From an uncultured Pseudomonadota bacterium (GTDB taxonomy: Bacteria > Pseudomonadota > Gammaproteobacteria > Burkholderiales > Rhodocyclaceae): a DNA stretch of 35,285 nt. The stretch is from contig CAISUK010000353.1 of assembly GCA_903888645.1 (NCBI GenBank), positions 1 to 35,285 of the forward strand, given 5' to 3'. A program made the position numbers and the translations under genes. Below, piece after piece: positions 9,801 through 19,138 of the stretch (its first letter is position 1; each line of letters opens with the position of its first letter). A model generated the notes under the pieces. It made no database searches. It saw nothing but the letters and a program-made list of their open reading frames with translations, and was not told the DNA's origin.

Positions 9801-12800
9801 TCTCGATCGGCTTCGCCAACCCGAAGATCATCAATGATCGCAAGGCCGGCTACTGCGCTTCGACCCTGAACGCGGGCGGCGCAGCCTCGTGCAATAACAC
9901 GCTGACTGTGGAAGTCACCAACAACCACATGAGCCGCACGCCGGACCAGCGCACCTATGACAGCGAGTCCTACGACCACTACAACTTCACGCAGTGCTAC
10001 GTTTCCGTCGGCCCGGCCGATGCCGAGGACTTCGCGTTCCAGCCCTGCGTTCTGACGGCTGGTACCGATGGCAAGACCCACGCCACGGCGACCTTCACGG
10101 GCATGCCGGCCGGCACCTTCAAGATGACGGTCTTCGACCAGTGGAACGACATCATGCTCGACGGCCTGGTTGGTACGGTCGAGATCGGCGCCGGGACGAC
10201 AGTCAAGAAGTTCCCGGTCACACAATGGCGCACCAACCTGTACACCCGCACCTTCATCGATGATCCCAAGGCGGCGAATCCTGGTGTCTCGGACGACTCG
10301 AAGCCAGGCCTCGCTCTGGTGAACATCAACATCCGCTATCGCGATGGTTCGGTTGCCTTCTTCAATAACACCGACCTGAACGGTTACGCCGCCTGGAATG
10401 AGGTTTTCCCCTTCATGAACTGGTTGGTGGTCGAAACGACGCAGACCCGCTACAAGCCAACTTGGGTGCACAGCGTGTACGACGCAGGTGGGCCGGTGGA
10501 CGGCTCCACCGGTTCTACGATGACTTCAACGATCGCTGCAAATCTGGCAAATACCGACGCACGAGTACCGTTGCCGACCGACCTGCGTTTCCCGGGAGCG
10601 AAGTACTGCGACAGCGCCGATTGCCCAGCAAACGATGGCTTCAACGGCAAATCGTCGGGTGCGCTCTTCCCGGGTCAGGGTTTCTTCAGCAACACCATGG
10701 GCTGGCAGGGTCTGCTCGGCCAGAACACCTTCATGGAGTTTGGCGTCAAGCCGTTCAAGAAGGCTGATCCGGTCGCGCTGGCACCAGCAGAAAACGGCGG
10801 CATCCACGGCATGGTGGTCTATGCGTCCACGCGTCCGTTTGACGATCCCTCGTTGCTGCTGCAGCTCTCCTGGGAGCCGGGCGTCCCTAATGCCACGATC
10901 AACCTCTACAACAAGACAACCGATGCCCTCGGAAACGAGGTGCTGAAGCTGGTCGATACGACGCAGAGCGCGAGCTGGGACGATTGGGCGCAAGGTTTCC
11001 GCAAGGACGGCAACGGCAACCTGCTGAAGGCCGCCGACGGCAATTACATCCCGAACATGAACTGCCCGGGCCAGGATGCCACCAGTCCCTTCTTTGCCAC
11101 GCTGAAGAACAGCAAGGAATACCTCGATCCGGACCGCAAACCGCTCGCCTACAACTCTCAATTCAAGTGCTACGACGGCTGGTCACAACTCAACCAGGCA
11201 CAGCCGGCACCTTACGACGGCTTCTACAAGTTCCCGAGCGTCACAGCGATCGACCCAAAGACCGGCAAGCCGGCCAAGAGCAATTGCACAGGCTGCACTG
11301 TTAACCCCGACGACGGCACGCCGATGCTGCCTGCCGGCAAGTACGTGGTCGAAGTCGTCATGCCGCCCGGCTACGAGCTAGTCAAGGAAGAGGACAAGAA
11401 CATTCTGATGGGCGACGTGATGGTCGCGCCGGTCAGTCAGCAGTTCGCCGGCTTCGGCAACGTCTTCATCAGGCCCGACCAGGCGGCGGTGAATTCCGTT
11501 TATAACGCGGCGAACCCGGGCGGCTTGAACAAGACCGTCGATCTCGGTTCCAAGACCTTCCCGCGTCACGAGGGCGATACCGGCAGCATCGAGACCTACT
11601 GGCCGTGCGTCGGCGCGCTGCGTCAGGTACCGGACTTCAACAGCGAGTTCCCCGGGGCCGGCCAGGCCGCTCCGTTCGCCGGCGCGATGCGCCACCTGTG
11701 CGACCGCAAGGAGATCACGCTATCCGACGAAAGCTCGGCTCTTGCAAAGTTCTACCTGTTCAGCTCGACCCACATCGCCGGCCACTTCACCGGCACCATC
11801 ACGAACGACTTTGCCTCGGAATTCGATCCGTTCTCGCCGCAATTTGGCGAGAAGTTCGGCCCGCCCAATTTGCCGGTCGGCATCCGCGATTTCAACGGCA
11901 ACGAGGTGGCGCGGGTCTATTCCGACCAGTGGGGCATCTACAACGGCCTGTATTTCTCGAGTTGGTCGGTCAATCCCCCGAACCCGACCGGCTATGCGCC
12001 GCAGATGTCGATCGCCTGCATGAACGACCCGGGCCCGATCCTGGACACACGTACCGGCTCGCCGACGCTCGGTCAGATGATCACCGACCCGTCCTACAAC
12101 CCGGCCTACAGCAACTTCTGCTATGAGCAGCCGTTCATGCCTGGCACGACCACCTACATGGACACGCCGGTCATCCCGACGCAAGCCTTTGCCGACGGCT
12201 ACAACCTGCCGGATACCGAGTACCCGGACGGTACGCCGGCGATCAAGACGGTGGTCAATAGCTCCACGACGATCTCCATTCCAGGCCCGTGGGTCGAGGC
12301 TGCCACGACAGCGGCTAACGCCACGGCAAGCTTTACGATTTCGGGCGTCAATCGCTGCCAGAGCGGTAACTGCAATAACCGGACGACGCTGACTTTCCCG
12401 ATAGGCACTGTGCAGTGCATGTCCAATGACACGGGTGGACCGAACTGCAACGACAGCGCCTCAGATACTCGCAACACTAACGTTGCAGCCTACATCCGCA
12501 GCCACATTGTTGCGCTCATGGGGACAGGCTACACGGCTTCCGGCAGGGGTCCTAACGTAACGGTGACCGCTCCGGCAGTCGGCTCGAGTTATAACGGTAC
12601 TTTCGTGGTGAACGCCACGAGCGGCCTGGGTACTCCGACCGCCCCGGTGCAACTTACAAACGGCGCAGATGCTTCCACCGCATCGGCTACCGGCATCACC
12701 ATCACGGCACTTGGCGACAAGGCGGTGCAGAACCCCAATTTCGCGGGTCCGAACGCGACCACGGCGCCTTACAACCAGAAGACGATCGTTCGCCACTATG

Positions 12801-15800
12801 GCTTCGGCGCTGCGGGCACGGCTTCCCTGGTGGCACCGGATGGCTCGACCACGGCCAATTTGGCGATCAACAGCTGGGCCGACGCGACGATTTCGGCTAC
12901 CGTGCCGTCGCTGTCTGCCGCCTTCAACTGCAGCGTGCAGCAGATCGGCGCTCCTGTCACCAAATGTGGTCAACTGGTGATCACCCGAGCCGACAACGGA
13001 AAGCGCTCGATTGACGCCATCACCGTCACCGTCGGCGGCAGCGCGCCCTGGATAGCAACGCCGACCGGCGTGACGCCGCCAACTGGCAAGACTGTCCACG
13101 ACTACGCCGCGGCCTTCGGGCGCATGAACCTGTCCGGCAACGGCAATGGCAGCGTTACCAGCCCGATCCAGGTCGCCATCGATAGCGCAGGGCCGGGCGA
13201 TTTGATCTTGGTGGCGCCGGGGAACTACCACGAAAACCTGATCATGTGGAAGCCGGTCCGCCTGCAAGGTGTCGGTGCGGCCTCCGTGACGATCAATGCC
13301 GATGCACACCCGGCGGGTCACATGGATCAGTGGCGTCGCCAGATGGTCTGCGTATTTGGTTTGACGCTGCAGGGCGTTCCCAACCTCGGCAATCAGCAGG
13401 GCGCCTTCGACCCGAGCGGCCAGTACTCCTGCCCGGACGCGATGTTCATTACGGGCGACCGTATTCCGTTCGAAGCGATCACCGGCTGGCAGGCCTCCGG
13501 CAACGGCAACCTCGCGCAGGTGCTGCAGGAGCCGACGCTGCTGGGTGCCTATGAAGGTGCGGGCATCACCACGGTGGGTCGTGGTGTGCGCGCTCCGGCT
13601 GGAGACCCGTTCTTCCTCGGAAACGATCCGGCGGCCGCGGGTGGTTTCCCGAATGGTTCGCGGTACCTGACCGATAGCAACACTGACTGCACCATCAGCA
13701 CGGGAACGGCGGCTTTGAATGGCGGCAACTACGGCACCAGTAATTATCGCTGCAACCCGTCGCGCGTCGACGGCCTGTCCGTCCTCAACAGCTCGCAGGG
13801 TGGTGGTGGATTGTTCATTCATGGCTGGGCACATAACCTTGAGGTGGCGAATAACCGCATCTCCTCAAACCACGGCACACTGGCCGGCGCCATCAACCTG
13901 GGCAACGGCGAAACCCCGCCGGTATTTTTGAACGACGGCACGACCTGCGGTACTGGTGTCGCGGCAACTGCGCCACTGTGCCCGCCGATTCCAGGCGGTA
14001 CGCCGACCGGCGCGGCGATCCCCTTCGGCTTCAATACTTTCGTTCGTATCCACCACAACATGCTCTACAACAACGCCTCGATCGGTGATGCTCTCTTCAC
14101 GGGCACGCCGGCAGGCGCGGGCGGCGTTACCGTCAGCGCCGGTGGTGACAACTACCAGATCGACCACAACTGGATTGCGGGCAACCTGACCACCGGCGAC
14201 GGTGGCGGCATCCAGACGCTGGGCGTGACCTTCAACGGCAAGATCAACAACAATGTCATCCTGTTCAACCAAAGCACCAACCCGACCCTGCCGACCAATG
14301 GCGGCGGCATCGTGATTCAGGGTGCCAACGAACCCCGCACCTTCCAGGGCACGGAGTGCGGTGGCGCCACCGACCACGACTGCCCGCCCGGCTTGGGCGA
14401 CGGCACCGGTGCCGGCCTGGTGATTGACGGTAACCTGATCTACGGCAATAGCGCCGAGAGTGGCACTGGCGGCGGCATCGCCCTGGAGCAAATCAACGGC
14501 AGCGAGGTGATCGCCTTTCCGACGGCGCCCGCCAACTGGTACGGCATCACGCTGATCAACAACATCATCGCCAACAACGTTGCCGGCTATGACGGCGGCG
14601 GCGTGTCGATGCGCGACGCGCTCAAGCTCAGCTTCATTAACAACACCATCGTCTCGAACGACACGACGGCCTCTGCCGGCGTGCTGTTCAAGACCTTGGG
14701 TGCCATCAACTCGAGCAGCCCGCCCCCGGGATGCAACGCGGTGACTGATCCAACGGCGCCGCAGAGTCCGAGCTGCCTGGGTCGTGACGCGCCTCATGGC
14801 CCGCAGCCTTCCGGCCTGGTGACGATGGCGCACACGCAGAACCTGAACGACGCGATCGCTGGCATTGTCGTCACGGGCACCGGCCCAAGGCTGACTTGCC
14901 CTGACGGGTATGGCTACGCGGTCAACGGCGCTCTCGGCCTGACTAATGGGGACTGCATGAAGTTCTCGCGGCCGGCGCTGGTGAACGACTTGTTCTGGCA
15001 GAACCGCAGCTTCCACGTCAATATCTCGAGCCGTGGAACCGGCCTGCAGTCTCAGCAGAATCTGGTCGTGATTGCCCCGGGGCTGGCTACCAATAGCACA
15101 CCGCTCTCTTCGCAGACGGCGACCGGTCAGTGCCCGACAGGTGCGTCGTATTGGGATATCGGCTTGCGGACTGACAACGTGGACGCTGGCCTGCTTTGCC
15201 ACCCCGGTGTGGGTGTGATCGGGTGCGCAGGCAACGGTAACAGCCTCGTTGTCACCAACTCGATCCTGACAGGCACTGGCGACATCGGCACCGCGGAAGA
15301 GACGGTTGCAAGCGCCACCAACAAGGTGGGCGTAGCCAACCCGGTCGTCGCGCAGGTCTGCAACGGCGCTCGCGTGCCCCCGGAGTATTGCGCCGTCGGG
15401 GCGGTAAACGGCCAGAACGGCGCGGCATCCTGCACGGGCTTCAACGCGCCTCCGGGAGCGTCGGAGAGCACCAGCACCTCGCCGCTGTTCGTCTTCAAGG
15501 GTATCCAGCCGACAGCGACGGTCGATGAAGGCCACAACTGGCTGAACCTGATATACGGTCCGCTGACCTTGAACCGCACGGCAGTGGGACAAGCGAGTTC
15601 CCCGCCGGAGTTGATGATCGCCTCGGCCGCCACCGGCACAGCGGGCGGCGCCTACTCGATTCCGGCGACTTCTGTCGCTGTCAATGGCGGGTCGAACTCG
15701 GTCGCCCCAGCCACGGACTTCTTCGGAAATCTGCGGCCCAGGACGACGGCCAATCCGGCTGACATCGGTGCCGTGGAATGTCAGGGCAGCGCTTGCAGCG

Positions 15801-16744
15801 GTTCGATTCCGGCACCGATCGCGAGTGTCACTGGTGGGCCACTGGCCTTCGGAAACGTCGCGACCGGCACGACCAGCCCGTCCAGGCAGTTGGTGCTGCA
15901 AAACAGCGGTAACGCGAGCTTGACCGGCATCATCCTAGCGTTCTCTTCGCCGAGCTACTCGCGGCCAGCGGGAACGGTAGGTGGGACTTGCACCACCACG
16001 CTGGCGCAGGCGAGCACCTGCACGATCAACGTGGTGCTCTCGCCGAACGCACTGGGTTTGGTCAATGCAACGCTGACTATCACGGCGAATGCTACGGTGA
16101 CCGGTTCGCCGGTGAGCCTCAGCGGTACGGGTGTTGCGCCGCCGACGTTACCTGCCTTGGGCGTGCTTGACACCTTCAGCCGCGCCAACGCGAATACGCT
16201 GGGTACGAGTTCGTCGGGAACTGCCTGGTCGCAGGTGACCTTACTTGGGGCGGCCGCGATCCACGTCGCATCCAACCAAGCGCTTTGCAGCGGCCTTGGC
16301 TGCGCACTGGGGGGTTATGCCTACCTGGGCAACGGGACGACCAGTGGTGTATACGGAAGCCGACAGGGTGCGGGAGTCACATTCACGACAGCTCCGCAGA
16401 ACAACTCAGCGCTGCTGCTGAAGGTGACCGGTGGTAGTGCGACTGTTGGCGCCAACGGCGTTCGCGTACGCTACAACGGCGGTACGATCTTCGTCGAAAC
16501 GACCACCAACTCGGGTTTCAGTTACACCCAGGCGAGCAGCTTCGCAGCGACCCTCGCAGCCGGCCAGACGCTGGGCGCGACGGTGGATGGCACTGGGTTG
16601 GTCAATGTCTGGGGCAACGGTGTCTTTGTCGGTAGCGCCCAATTGCCCAATGTGGCTCTTTGGACGACGGGCGGCGGGCGGATCGGCTTGCTCGTGCCCT
16701 CAGGGACTTCGACGATGGACAACTTCGTGGGCGGTAACTTCTAA
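6803..16744 (+). CDS. Giant (3313 aa) exported multidomain protein: degenerate multicopper-oxidase-like N-terminus, Ig/SdrD/SpaA-like regions, TIG-like region, parallel beta-helix, choice-of-anchor-D-like and C-terminal lectin-like domain
   Basis: Single uninterrupted ORF; signal peptide FGLMRAGLAACSLLLASGAVQAQ; MCO-fold remnant GTYLIHSGTEPSIQHPMGLYGVLVV; FNPDGTFTYAP Ig-like repeats; VFEDDNPVNGENDAGGGVDVIAPNEPGLGGFEIKLFD (SdrD-like); IQVAIDSAGPGDLILVAPGNYHENLIMWKPVRLQGVG and INNNVILFNQS/GGGI repeats (beta-helix); GPLAFGNVATGTTSPSRQLVLQNSGNASL (anchor-D-like). Confidence 0.85.
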   Translation: MTSKKTMFGLMRAGLAACSLLLASGAVQAQSAVTLTAAPTTANLPDGQSVPMWGYICGDSLATPVASTNATCTSMNGVGQTGKSWQPPLIRVQAGTSGFASLTITLNNQLSFAGVAVPTSIVIDGQAGGGLGDSSARMPSPAHAPYGTTWPGTLGTTGPNDPVFTPPDQGQGRVRSFATEVAVGATTNNALTWNKMRPGTYLIHSGTEPSIQHPMGLYGVLVVTETTATSAYGTAYDADVPLLFSEIDPVQNNAVTAAVGTTGFSETDTWVGPGAACKNGAAACYPPAVNYSPRYYLINGTSFDRTNVTGSTLVVPAPGVSGNVLLRIVNAGQRMHAPAVVGANMTLLAEDGNKVSGGTRIQASVPMPPGKTFDVAIKPTQIAAGIYDAATLPVYDRQLSLSTNNQRDGGMQAYIALNGGAPSGAGSAASAVVLSAADKTYYCVAGTTLSITDVSKGVLGGAVGASGASLGVVSLGAGDNLAFNPDGTFTYAPAAGTVCGGSFAYNVNGTQAHTATIAQCDANSSAASGCKLAAVPVANAVTFNSNVASRYASPPPGLIASVTNLSGLTLKVNAPTNVVGGTVTLNADGSFVTTRSCTAPCSVTFAYSVSNAQNVSSNSAPVTVNFPTGSGLAVAVKDGPTGLPVSDYRWIIEEDRTFWVDPKCQVNSADPLVRPSTCPPLPVESLGYNFHSAQMPVVAQGCVGTVSCEAGQKLQGQDAVCDVGNGACRTGATQKTPVNLADVHLDPNKRYFVSILPGDGINPTISGYTGTPQGCGAYTGATGQWALYDPASGSAGNCGHEMGGTQVAPGATAIAINLQQTPLPSAKIAVFVFEDDNPVNGENDAGGGVDVIAPNEPGLGGFEIKLFDQAGQLGDNTGQITYDMFNQPVSNSLAGFIDPLTNLDACPITARKDGVVGMVPTCPKFEADGKTPSPLAGQAVIANLYPGLYEIQAYPAADRIAKGEQWLQTNTLDGGKPHEAFIKPNEPGYFQEFGPGGFHVSIGFANPKIINDRKAGYCASTLNAGGAASCNNTLTVEVTNNHMSRTPDQRTYDSESYDHYNFTQCYVSVGPADAEDFAFQPCVLTAGTDGKTHATATFTGMPAGTFKMTVFDQWNDIMLDGLVGTVEIGAGTTVKKFPVTQWRTNLYTRTFIDDPKAANPGVSDDSKPGLALVNINIRYRDGSVAFFNNTDLNGYAAWNEVFPFMNWLVVETTQTRYKPTWVHSVYDAGGPVDGSTGSTMTSTIAANLANTDARVPLPTDLRFPGAKYCDSADCPANDGFNGKSSGALFPGQGFFSNTMGWQGLLGQNTFMEFGVKPFKKADPVALAPAENGGIHGMVVYASTRPFDDPSLLLQLSWEPGVPNATINLYNKTTDALGNEVLKLVDTTQSASWDDWAQGFRKDGNGNLLKAADGNYIPNMNCPGQDATSPFFATLKNSKEYLDPDRKPLAYNSQFKCYDGWSQLNQAQPAPYDGFYKFPSVTAIDPKTGKPAKSNCTGCTVNPDDGTPMLPAGKYVVEVVMPPGYELVKEEDKNILMGDVMVAPVSQQFAGFGNVFIRPDQAAVNSVYNAANPGGLNKTVDLGSKTFPRHEGDTGSIETYWPCVGALRQVPDFNSEFPGAGQAAPFAGAMRHLCDRKEITLSDESSALAKFYLFSSTHIAGHFTGTITNDFASEFDPFSPQFGEKFGPPNLPVGIRDFNGNEVARVYSDQWGIYNGLYFSSWSVNPPNPTGYAPQMSIACMNDPGPILDTRTGSPTLGQMITDPSYNPAYSNFCYEQPFMPGTTTYMDTPVIPTQAFADGYNLPDTEYPDGTPAIKTVVNSSTTISIPGPWVEAATTAANATASFTISGVNRCQSGNCNNRTTLTFPIGTVQCMSNDTGGPNCNDSASDTRNTNVAAYIRSHIVALMGTGYTASGRGPNVTVTAPAVGSSYNGTFVVNATSGLGTPTAPVQLTNGADASTASATGITITALGDKAVQNPNFAGPNATTAPYNQKTIVRHYGFGAAGTASLVAPDGSTTANLAINSWADATISATVPSLSAAFNCSVQQIGAPVTKCGQLVITRADNGKRSIDAITVTVGGSAPWIATPTGVTPPTGKTVHDYAAAFGRMNLSGNGNGSVTSPIQVAIDSAGPGDLILVAPGNYHENLIMWKPVRLQGVGAASVTINADAHPAGHMDQWRRQMVCVFGLTLQGVPNLGNQQGAFDPSGQYSCPDAMFITGDRIPFEAITGWQASGNGNLAQVLQEPTLLGAYEGAGITTVGRGVRAPAGDPFFLGNDPAAAGGFPNGSRYLTDSNTDCTISTGTAALNGGNYGTSNYRCNPSRVDGLSVLNSSQGGGGLFIHGWAHNLEVANNRISSNHGTLAGAINLGNGETPPVFLNDGTTCGTGVAATAPLCPPIPGGTPTGAAIPFGFNTFVRIHHNMLYNNASIGDALFTGTPAGAGGVTVSAGGDNYQIDHNWIAGNLTTGDGGGIQTLGVTFNGKINNNVILFNQSTNPTLPTNGGGIVIQGANEPRTFQGTECGGATDHDCPPGLGDGTGAGLVIDGNLIYGNSAESGTGGGIALEQINGSEVIAFPTAPANWYGITLINNIIANNVAGYDGGGVSMRDALKLSFINNTIVSNDTTASAGVLFKTLGAINSSSPPPGCNAVTDPTAPQSPSCLGRDAPHGPQPSGLVTMAHTQNLNDAIAGIVVTGTGPRLTCPDGYGYAVNGALGLTNGDCMKFSRPALVNDLFWQNRSFHVNISSRGTGLQSQQNLVVIAPGLATNSTPLSSQTATGQCPTGASYWDIGLRTDNVDAGLLCHPGVGVIGCAGNGNSLVVTNSILTGTGDIGTAEETVASATNKVGVANPVVAQVCNGARVPPEYCAVGAVNGQNGAASCTGFNAPPGASESTSTSPLFVFKGIQPTATVDEGHNWLNLIYGPLTLNRTAVGQASSPPELMIASAATGTAGGAYSIPATSVAVNGGSNSVAPATDFFGNLRPRTTANPADIGAVECQGSACSGSIPAPIASVTGGPLAFGNVATGTTSPSRQLVLQNSGNASLTGIILAFSSPSYSRPAGTVGGTCTTTLAQASTCTINVVLSPNALGLVNATLTITANATVTGSPVSLSGTGVAPPTLPALGVLDTFSRANANTLGTSSSGTAWSQVTLLGAAAIHVASNQALCSGLGCALGGYAYLGNGTTSGVYGSRQGAGVTFTTAPQNNSALLLKVTGGSATVGANGVRVRYNGGTIFVETTTNSGFSYTQASSFAATLAAGQTLGATVDGTGLVNVWGNGVFVGSAQLPNVALWTTGGGRIGLLVPSGTSTMDNFVGGNF

Positions 16745-16786
16745 GCCGTCTTGCCTAATGCAGCCTGATGTTTTCGCGGGTACAAC

Positions 16787-17311
16787 ATGAAACTGGATGC
16801 AAATATGAACGGGACTCGAACTCGGGCGAATCACAGTGTCTGGGTCAATCGGGTTCTTCTGGTGCTTGGCGTGACGGTCGCGACCAGCAGTTTCGCCCAA
16901 GCCTATGCTGCCATGAGTGACGAATCGGCTGCGGACGCCAAGTTATCCACACGTCAGGTGCAGCAACACGCTGGTGGGGCAGGCATCGATCATCGTATCA
17001 AGCTGCTGGCTGCGGAACTCAGCCTCGACCCCGGGCAACAAGCGGCGGTTCGCCGCTTGCTCCTCCAGCAGCGCGAGCAGACCCTGAAGGTATGGAGGAA
17101 CGATGCGGTCCCGTCGGCAGTTCGCATCAAGGCCACACATGGGATTGCCGACCGGACTGCCGAGCAGATTCGGGCCTTGCTGAACGATGAACAACGCAGC
17201 CGCTACATTCAGCCTCGGAACCGCGAGGCGGAGCAAAACCTTGCCTCAGGAGATGTCGAGTCGTGGATGGCCGGCAGAGCGCCGACCGGATCGGTGGCGG
17301 CGCATGAATGA
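16787..17311 (+). CDS. Small exported Spy/CpxP-like helical protein
   Basis: N-terminal signal (VNRVLLVLGVTVATSSFAQAYA) and LSLDPGQQAAVRRLLLQQREQTLKVW...TAEQIRALLNDEQRSRY, resembling LTxxQ-type periplasmic proteins; ATGA overlap with next gene. Confidence 0.6.
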   Translation: MKLDANMNGTRTRANHSVWVNRVLLVLGVTVATSSFAQAYAAMSDESAADAKLSTRQVQQHAGGAGIDHRIKLLAAELSLDPGQQAAVRRLLLQQREQTLKVWRNDAVPSAVRIKATHGIADRTAEQIRALLNDEQRSRYIQPRNREAEQNLASGDVESWMAGRAPTGSVAAHE

Positions 17312-17631
17312 AGCACCTTGCGCGCTTGAAAAGGGATATGGAAATGAATGAATCGAATGGTGCGTATCTTCGTCGGGAATGGTACCGCAACGGGTTGGCA
17401 GGCCTGATTGGAGCGGTCGTCTTGGTAGGCACAGCGGCGGGCGGCGAAAACCCAGTGGTGGACGGGGCGAGCGAGAATGCCAACGCGGCATCCCGCGTGT
17501 CTCCGCACGCGCTTGCTGCCCTGCGGCGAGCGCAGCAGGGTGACGCTTCTGCGCCCCGGGTCGGTCTCCAGTCGCAGATGCAGAAGGACGCGGCGCGGCG
17601 TCACCTCGCCCCAGGCAGACGCGGTACTTGA
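17308..17631 (+). CDS. Small membrane-anchored or exported hypothetical protein
   Basis: ATGA overlap with upstream gene; hydrophobic NGLAGLIGAVVLVGTAAGG; overlaps downstream CDS. Confidence 0.55.
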   Translation: MKHLARLKRDMEMNESNGAYLRREWYRNGLAGLIGAVVLVGTAAGGENPVVDGASENANAASRVSPHALAALRRAQQGDASAPRVGLQSQMQKDAARRHLAPGRRGT

Positions 17632-18194
17632 CCATGGGTGCGTTTTCGTCGTTCACCGGTAGACGCTGCTTCTCCTTCATGGCGGCGATGGTCGGCGCAT
17701 TGTGGGCGGCGACTGCCCTGGCGGGGGGTGCCGCGGAGCAGTCGCCAGTCGCACCGACGAATCCACCTGCCGAGGCCCACGGGAATGCCGGAGGCGCAGC
17801 GTCTGCCCAGGCGAGGCATTCTCCCTACCACTCGATGAGAATGACCGACAAGGCGAAAAAGCAGTATGTGGCCATGTGGGGCGTCAATAAATTGCGTGTG
17901 AGCTCGACCAATTCGGGCAACCTGATCCGTTTCACCTATCGGGTCGAGGATCCGGTGCTGGCCAAGACGCTCCTCGACCGTAGCGCGACGCCCTATATGT
18001 ACAGCCCCAAGGCGCAGGCCGTACTTCAGGTGCCGGTCATGGACAAGGTAGGCCCGCTGCGTCAGTCGATGTCGCCAAAGGCAGGCCAGGATTACTGGAT
18101 GGTGTTTTCGAACAAGGGAAACCTTGTCAGGCCGGGCGACCGGGTCGATATCCGGATCGGCACGTTTCAAGCCGATGGCCTGATGGTTGATTGA
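17628..18194 (+). CDS. Exported conserved-looking hypothetical protein
   Basis: Signal peptide FSFMAAMVGALWAATALAGG; mature part MWGVNKLRVSSTNSGNLIRFTYRVEDP...DYWMVFSNKGNLVRPGDRVDIRIG; overlaps upstream stop (TTG 17628 or ATG 17634 start). Confidence 0.65.
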   Translation: MTMGAFSSFTGRRCFSFMAAMVGALWAATALAGGAAEQSPVAPTNPPAEAHGNAGGAASAQARHSPYHSMRMTDKAKKQYVAMWGVNKLRVSSTNSGNLIRFTYRVEDPVLAKTLLDRSATPYMYSPKAQAVLQVPVMDKVGPLRQSMSPKAGQDYWMVFSNKGNLVRPGDRVDIRIGTFQADGLMVD

Positions 18195-18228
18195 GAGTGG
18201 TAATAGCGAGAAATTGGAGGGTTGAACG

Positions 18229-18990
18229 ATGAAAATGAAATTGTCGATTGCCGCTTGTCTGATTTCGCTGACGACCTCGGTCGCCCTGGCTGACACGCTG
18301 ACCGCGGCACAGATAGCCGACCGCAACGTGGCGGCCCGGGGCGGGGCGAACGCGTGGCGGACGGTCACTAGCATCACCATTTCCGGCCAAATGGATGCCG
18401 GCGGCGAGCAAGAAGCCAAACTACCTTACGTGCTGACCATGAAGCGTCCGCACAAGAGCCGCCTGGAGCTGCGATTCCAGGATAAGGCTGCCGTCCAGGT
18501 CTTTGACGGCACGCAGGGCTGGAAATGGCGTCCATTCCTCGGCCGCAACGAGGTCGAGGCATACTCCGCTGCCGAGACCAAGTCTGCTGCCGACGCCGCG
18601 GAGCTGGACGGTCCGCTGGCCGACTACGCCAAGAAAGGGACGGCGATCGAACTGCAGGGAATGGACAAGGTCGAGGGCAACCAGGCCTACAAGCTGAAAC
18701 TGACGATGAAAGACGGCAGTGCCAGGCACCTTTGGATCGACGCCAAGACCTTCCAGGATGTCAAGATCGAAGGTGAGCCGCGCCGCATGGATGGCAAGTT
18801 GCGCAACGTTTTCGTCTATAGCCGCGACTTTCGCAAGGAGGGTGGCCTGACCGTCCCCCATGTGCTGGAGACAGCGATCGAAGGCATCGCCCAGACGCAC
18901 AAGATGACCGTTGACAAGGTCGCCGTCAACCCGCCTGTCGACGACGGCATGTTCGGCAAGGCGACAGTCCAGGTGGCCAGTTCGCGTTAA
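18229..18990 (+). CDS. LolA-like / outer-membrane lipoprotein-sorting-type periplasmic protein (paralog A)
   Basis: Signal peptide MKMKLSIAACLISLTTSVALA; LTAAQIADRNVAARGGANAWRTVTSITISGQM; beta-rich periplasmic protein with GTQGWKWRPF. Confidence 0.7.
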   Translation: MKMKLSIAACLISLTTSVALADTLTAAQIADRNVAARGGANAWRTVTSITISGQMDAGGEQEAKLPYVLTMKRPHKSRLELRFQDKAAVQVFDGTQGWKWRPFLGRNEVEAYSAAETKSAADAAELDGPLADYAKKGTAIELQGMDKVEGNQAYKLKLTMKDGSARHLWIDAKTFQDVKIEGEPRRMDGKLRNVFVYSRDFRKEGGLTVPHVLETAIEGIAQTHKMTVDKVAVNPPVDDGMFGKATVQVASSR

Positions 18991-19138
18991 TCGGGCCCTC
19001 ACCTGTTCCTTTCCCCGCAAGTGGGGCGAGGGGCAGCTGATGCGAGCGTTTTAGAGTTTCATGCGATTGCCGTCCGGTGCGCAAGGCTCGAGATCCGTGT
19101 AAGGTTTTGCTGTTCGAAACTGTCCAGAGAGAATATCG

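Noticed and set aside
13865-15901. 678-aa minus-strand ORF inside the giant gene, and similar long antisense ORFs (12461-13834, 9599-10471, 3488-4330)
   Set aside because: These are mirror ORFs expected in GC-rich coding sequence. Their translations are Arg/Val/Ala-rich with no domain motifs, and the plus-strand frames carry signal peptides and recognisable domains.
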